A stretch of 64,000 nucleotides of DNA from NCBI GenBank assembly GCA_905250115.1, contig CAJNOI010000126.1, positions 66,747 to 130,746 of the forward strand. The letters run 5' to 3'. Position 1 is the stretch's first letter; every line of letters begins with the position of its first letter. Source of the DNA: Adineta steineri (taxonomy: Eukaryota > Rotifera > Eurotatoria > Adinetida > Adinetidae). The position numbers and the translations under genes are program-made. Positions 58,887 to 64,000 of this stretch are shown here, in pieces. The notes under the pieces were generated by a model that was not told the DNA's origin, ran no database searches, and saw only the letters and a program-made list of their open reading frames with translations.

Positions 58887-60116
58887 ATGAAACGTGTTCC
58901 AATACCTATTGCATCAATGCCATCATCTAACAATCCAGAAAATAATCAAATGATGCCAGATCTTCTGTGGATAAGTAAACAACAACAACAGCATCCATCG
59001 ACCCATGCACATCCATTGAAGAATACAATTCGGGTTAATTCAAATGGCATACGACAAAAATTTGATGGTAAACAATGGCGTACTTTATGTCAAACAACTG
59101 ATGGATATGATTGTCGAAACTTAGCATTTCGCTCTCTACTATGTCAAAAACATTTCTATAAAGTACATCTTTCTAAACGCCCTTATGCAAAAGCTGGATC
59201 ATTGCCAATACCAGTATTATCTGAAGCATCATTATTTGCATTAAAGCGACCATTATCACATCCATATAAACCTCATCATCATTATCATCATCATCAACAA
59301 ATTGAACATCACAATTCTATGAATAAAAATGATTCTAGAATTGAACAAGATGATAATGATTCAATTGAACTTCTTGACAATAACGACGTAAGATAAAAGC
59401 TATTATGAAAAAACAAAAATATTGAAAAAAAAATAAATTTCTATTAATATAGTTTGAAATAGCCAAGCAAAATACTAATAAAGGATCAAAAAATGACTCA
59501 GAACCTGAATTTACTTTTTTTTCAATTGATTGTGATTCACCGTCTGAAGTACATACAAATGAATCTGAACAAATAAAAGTACATTCGGTATGTTACACAT
59601 TTATGTTTAATTTATCAATAAACAAATTTCTCTTTTTACTAGTCACCAAAATTAAAAAGAATAGATTCATTAAATAATGATTCGGTTACGTCCAATGAAT
59701 CAGAAAATCCATCTTTACATATTTCGATACCAAAAATAACAGAATCTACTCGTTTCGGTTTACCAACATTAACACGAACAGAAGAAAAATCATTAAGTAA
59801 TGAACTTATTAGGCAATTACCACCGGATACATCATTATCGATAGCTGAACAAATAGCACGTCGTCGTGCTTGTGAAATAGTTATGGATAATTATTCTCAT
59901 CAAATGTTACCAATGAACATTGTACCAGAATGGTTTTATGATTTTCTTTTAAGAAATCCACGTTTACCAATACATTTTCGATCATGGTTTTCTTCTGTTA
60001 ATCCAACAATACCTATATCCGATCAAATCATTGATATTAAAGTATGGGAACTTGGACTTGTTACAAGATCAGCTATTCCATCATCTTCAAATTCAACCAG
60101 TTCATCATCACCATGA
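58887..60116 (+). CDS. Unidentified, probably nuclear protein with a conserved-looking Cys/His motif
   Basis: Three exons (58887-59387, 59453-59587, 59643-60116) join in phase to 369 residues. Residues 53-94 stand out: GIRQKFDGKQWRTLC followed by Cys76, Cys86, His89 and His94, a C-x7-C-x9-C-x2-H arrangement that could hold one zinc ion, with several basic residues. This recalls small WRC-like or zinc-knuckle DNA-binding motifs, but I cannot assign the family. The middle is low-complexity (His-rich HHHYHHHQQ near 127-135, acidic and Ser-rich after). The C-terminal 110 residues look folded, with LPPDTSLSIAEQIARRRACE and NIVPEWFYDFLLRNPRLP. There is no signal peptide or membrane segment. A transcription-related role is a guess from composition. 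Confidence 0.7.
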
Positions 60117-61100
60117 CAAGAGAATTTTTTTTTGTTTATATTTTTCAATAATTGTATTTTTGTTTCGATAAATATCAATGAAAATAAGAAAATATGTATT
60201 TTAATGTTAAATATAGGTATATGACAGATGAAATAGTACAAAAAGTTCTCTAATTATCCAAACAATAGGATTTATAGAAGCTTATTAGTAGTTAATTACC
60301 CAAGAAATTCCATTATATTTTCATAGCTACAAAATGATTTCTGTCAAGTTTTCGCAATTAGTTTATATATATATAATATTATTCATATCTTTTTTTTAAT
60401 AATTATTAACAATTGAACCACAGATGTTATATTATGTTAATGTCGGTTGTATATATTTTTTATTTACTACTATTATGTTTTCAATGTAATGTAATTAAGA
60501 ATAGATCTATATTTACGTCATAACATTTTGTTGATGTGTATTTATATTTCACGTAGGAGTTTAGTGGCCCTTATATGCTCTAGTAGTCATTATTGTAATT
60601 CATGTTATTGTATTACGTAAAAGCACTGCATGAACCATTCGTTTCAAAGATTCTTTTTTATAATATAATAAAAATAATTATATTTTTTCTTTATTTTAGA
60701 GTAGTTAATACTGAAGATATAGTCGAGAATGATAGATACGAATGTGTTGCTTTTTTCAACTGATTCAATGCATAATATATTTCTCCAGTATAAAAGAAAA
60801 TTTAGTAGTGTGTACGTTCAAAGAGTACATCATTCAATGATTCAGAAATATGAGCTATACCGTGCTAACAATGTAATCTAATATATCATTGTTGTTTCAA
60901 TATATTTTTGATATCGTATGACATCACTAACTCTTCGGCGAATGTTGATAGAAAAAGTCAATATCATCAATAACTCATCCAAAGAATCAATAAATCTGTT
61001 ATCTTGTGAGAATCTGACCACATGTTATATTTATAGAAAACAGCATGATACTCCACAGTAGATCGTCATTCATTTTAACTAAACGACGAAAATATACAAC
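60117..61100. other. Noncoding region between two plus-strand genes
   Basis: AT-rich; probably the 3' UTR of the gene ending at 60116 and the promoter of the secreted-protein gene at 61101. No exon, repeat or RNA gene is recognised. Confidence 0.5.
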
Positions 61101-61778
61101 ATGCTTATCTTTCTTTTTGCTATTGCTGTAGTCAATACAGGGTTTTTAGGAACGAATGCTGTTTCAAGTACGTTCATATATATGAACAAGAAAAAATTTT
61201 ATCATGTTATTTTTTTAAAATAATAGATTGCAGTCTATGTATGGTACAAGGAGACTTTTCTGAAACTGACGGCTATGCTTGTTTTCCATTGAGTAATGGA
61301 CGTGTCGCTTGTACTTGTCCTGATCAACGTTATACAATTGATAAGCCATGCCGTATGAAATCTACTTTCATTAATTAGTCTATCTTGAATTTCAAAAATA
61401 TTTTTTAGGTATCTGCGAACGAGAAAATATATGTGGTGATAGTCCGGATAATTTTTGTGCGGAAGTATCAGCAATTTCATCAGATGTCGATGGCGAAAGT
61501 ACACATTATTTTAGCTGTTTTTGCTCTGATCATACATATTATATTGGAAAAGCTTGTCCATCAAGTAAAATATTTATGCTAAAAGATATTATTACATTCT
61601 TTTTTTACGGTGTTTTTCAGAAGCAACAACACCTGTATCTACAACGGCAACAACACCTGTATTTACAACGGCAACAACAACATCAGTACCTGCAACGACA
61701 ATATCAACAACATTAGTACCTACAACAGCAACACCAATAGCTCCAACGACTGCAACGATAATAACAGCAAAACCTTAA
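61101..61778 (+). CDS. Secreted protein with two Cys-rich repeats and a Thr-rich mucin-like tail
   Basis: Four exons join in phase to about 160 residues. A signal peptide (MLIFLFAIAVVNTGFLGTNA) is followed by two Cys-rich repeats. Each ends in a similar pattern: ACTCPDQRYTIDKPC in the first and SCFCSDHTYYIGKAC in the second, that is C-x-C-x-D-x2-Y-x-I-x-K-x-C. The spacing resembles EGF-like domains, though not all EGF cysteines can be placed. The last exon encodes about 50 residues that are mostly Thr, Ala, Val and Pro (TTATTPVFTTATTT), a likely site of dense O-glycosylation, ending ITAKP before TAA. No membrane anchor is seen, so the protein is probably secreted, perhaps as mucus, cuticle or an extracellular-matrix component. 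The family is not identified. Confidence 0.68.
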
Positions 61779-62075
61779 CTCATTTACTATATGAGATGAA
61801 GACTAACTCTTTTACATAATTTGATTTTATTCAGAGTAAACCATCGCTCATTGAAAACACATTCGTTTTTTTTTTCTTTTTCTTTCATTTTTTTTGAAAA
61901 AGAAAAAAATGATTAAATCATTTTAAGAAAAAAAGAATTGAATGTTTGCTATTAGCTGCTAGGATGTTTCAATGAGTGTTTTCAATGTTTGTTTGCTTTG
62001 TAAAAAAAAGAAACATATTACGAAAGTTTGTGCATATTAAAACTAAAGTGACGTTGAAAAAAAAACGACATAAGA

Positions 62076-63669
62076 ATGGCAACATCACGAATAAGTAGCA
62101 ATACAAATTTACCATCTAATACACGTGAACAACGTCAAGCACAGGCACGTATACGTGCTCTTCAACGACGAACTAGTGAGTGATATACTATTACGAATCA
62201 TACTGACGTAAAACAATGAAAACGCTCACTCTCACATCAATAAATGATTACCTTCTGAATAAATAAAATATTGATTTTTATTAGATACTTTATATGAAGA
62301 TTTATCTCGTTCATCAGTTGTTACTCAAACAGCAGTTGATGATTATAGACAAGTTTATATGACAATAACAAATGAATTTCAAGAACAACGTATTCAACTT
62401 TTACATCGTCTTCCTGAACTTGATCATGTACATAAAAATTTAAATACTGTTCAATCACATCATATACCACAAAAGTAAAACTTTTTATTCTTAGTAATCT
62501 TTTTATTTTATGTAAAATAAAGTATAGTTTATCTAAACAATCATCATCTGATTTGGAAATTTCTCAAATGAATGATATGATTGATGATATTGATCGTGTA
62601 CTTAATAAGATAGCTCAAAAACTTAAACCAGTAAGTATTTATACATATTTATATTTGTATCATTTATTTTCGATAACAACTAGTTAAATAGTTTCATTTT
62701 ATATCACCAAATGATGGAACTACGAATCGTAAAGGATCAAAAGCAACATCCTTAGAATTTCAAAATAATCAACATGGTTCAACAAATGAACTATGTATTT
62801 CTAGACTGTATAGTGTGGATGTAGACATAACACCACAATGGGCTGTATCAACAATAGATAAACGAATATTTTTTTGTGATATCGATGGTGAAATACGTAT
62901 ATTTTCATATTCACGTTCTTTTCATCGGCAACCTCTATGTACCGAACATTTCCATTTAACTATTACAAATTTTGTGTCATCATTTACCGCTACACAAGAG
63001 TATTTAGTTGCATTTGAAGCTGCTATACAAACTTTAACATTACATACACATCATGGAGGAATACTTTTACGTTTATCTTTTCCATATGATATAATAATGA
63101 TGGCTCGTAATGATTATGATACAAAAAATCAAATATGGGCATGTAGTCGTACAAAACATAAATGTTATCAATTTCTTTTAGAACATACAATAAAAGAAGT
63201 GAATATCTTAGATGAATATGATTTTACACAACCCATATCAAATATTTTCATTGATCCAATTGGTATATCAACGGATGAACAAAATCGAGTTGCTGTTCAT
63301 GATATAAATTCAACAACAATGGATCGTTTATTACTTTTTACTAATCAACAAATAATGACAATAACACTTGATTTTGTAAAATATCTTGATAGTCTATCCA
63401 CATCACGTATTGAACAAGTTTTATTAGTACCAAAACATGAAAATATAATTGTTATTGTTTACGCTTCAAAAATTTCAATAACAAATTTACGTGAAATTAT
63501 TGTTGTTGATATAAGTTTACGACCCGCACAAATACTTCATCGTTTATCTGAAGCTCATGGTATACAAGCTGTAGATGTTACATTAAATGGTGAATTAGTT
63601 TATACAGTTCCAGCACAAAAACATAGACGAATACCAACAAGAATGAATGTTTATAGTTTATTCAAATAA
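62076..63669 (+). CDS. Unidentified protein: N-terminal coiled coil and C-terminal beta-rich region
   Basis: Four exons join in phase; the last begins after an aaatag acceptor near 62691. The start MATSRISSNTNLPSNT leads into basic and helical sequence (REQRQAQARIRALQRRT; FQEQRIQLLHRLPELDHVHK; MNDMIDDIDRVLNKIAQKL), a likely coiled coil over roughly 120 residues. After a short Ser-rich linker, about 300 residues have alternating short hydrophobic strands (RIFFCDIDGEIRIFSY, YLVAFEAAIQTLTLHTHHGG, NIIVIVYASKISITNLREI) that resemble beta-propeller blades, although no WD or NHL repeat signature can be fixed. It ends NVYSLFK before TAA. There is no signal peptide or membrane segment. The coiled coil plus propeller layout recalls TRIM-NHL-like proteins without the RING and B-box. 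The function is not known. Confidence 0.66.
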
Positions 63670-64000
63670 TTTCGTTTTTAATTTATAAATAATATTTCTA
63701 TGTTATCTGTCGATTTCAAACTAATCGTAATATTTATTACCTTCAAAATATATATGCGTAGATTGAAAATAAAAACGAAGGTTATAAAGATATAACCTTG
63801 AAAGTACAACAAAAAGAGGAGAACAAGAAAAAAAACTATAATTATTTTAACATTTTAGTGAATAATAATGGAGTAGTTGTTCTATATTATATATATTTAG
63901 AAGTTAGGAAATAGAACTTTTAAGTTATTTTATTAATTAACTTCGTATATAAATTTTTTGTTTTTTCAAGGAGATATATATAGTCGATATTTTTTGTTCG
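63670..64000. other. Noncoding stretch at the right edge
   Basis: AT-rich sequence after the last stop codon. An aataaa near 63769-63774 could be the poly(A) signal of the gene ending at 63669. Nothing else is recognised. Confidence 0.45.

Noticed and set aside
1-64000. tRNA, rRNA and snoRNA genes
   Set aside because: No A/B-box pair, rRNA core sequence or clear box C/D or H/ACA layout was recognised on either strand. Reading by eye can miss divergent RNAs.

Overview
The window is animal nuclear DNA: very AT-rich, with many introns of only about 45-65 bp using ordinary GT-AG sites. It encodes clear metazoan ciliary, ribosome-biogenesis, membrane and neuropeptide genes. Two further genes look fungal or bacterial in type: a DUF2236/mpaB-like oxygenase and a single-domain MetE-like methyltransferase. 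Tiny introns, low GC, intron-bearing genes of foreign type and tight same-strand gene pairs together suggest a bdelloid rotifer such as Adineta or Rotaria. This is an inference; no species-specific marker was seen.

Left part, plus strand (280-11757). A partial gene runs into a 433-base assembly gap. It is followed by TPGS1 (tubulin polyglutamylase subunit) and, only 39 bases later, by CFAP74 (axonemal central-apparatus protein). One CFAP74 intron is 1.85 kb long instead of about 55 bp and holds a complete intronless mpaB-like oxygenase gene with its own TATA box and poly(A) signal. This nested gene is the most striking object in the window.

Minus-strand block (12313-33494). In genome order: a small acidic-tailed unknown protein, BBS9 (BBSome), IMP4 (U3 snoRNP), an RBR-type E3 ligase, an SLC29 nucleoside transporter, ARL5, an unidentified small gene (5' end not found) and a protocadherin-like gene. 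Several start codons directly follow a splice-acceptor-like AG, which fits the spliced-leader trans-splicing known in bdelloids. TPGS1, CFAP74 and BBS9 place three ciliary genes within 17 kb.

Middle part. About 6.3 kb of low-complexity noncoding DNA precedes a three-exon neuropeptide F/Y-like precursor (39792-40206) that lacks the usual amidated aromatic C-terminus. After 3.4 kb of noncoding DNA comes the MetE-like gene (43645-45343), with a compact pseudoknot-like pair of interleaved inverted repeats just upstream of its start.

Right part, plus strand. An abutting tandem duplication (46165-50255 and 50256-54078) carries two copies of a small CYYR1-like membrane protein gene. After 4.8 kb of noncoding DNA come an unidentified Cys/His-motif protein, a secreted Cys-rich and Thr-rich protein, and an unidentified coiled-coil plus beta-rich protein. 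Three short MITE-like elements were found, two hAT-like and one TA-flanked. No tRNA, rRNA, CRISPR or virus-like element was recognised.
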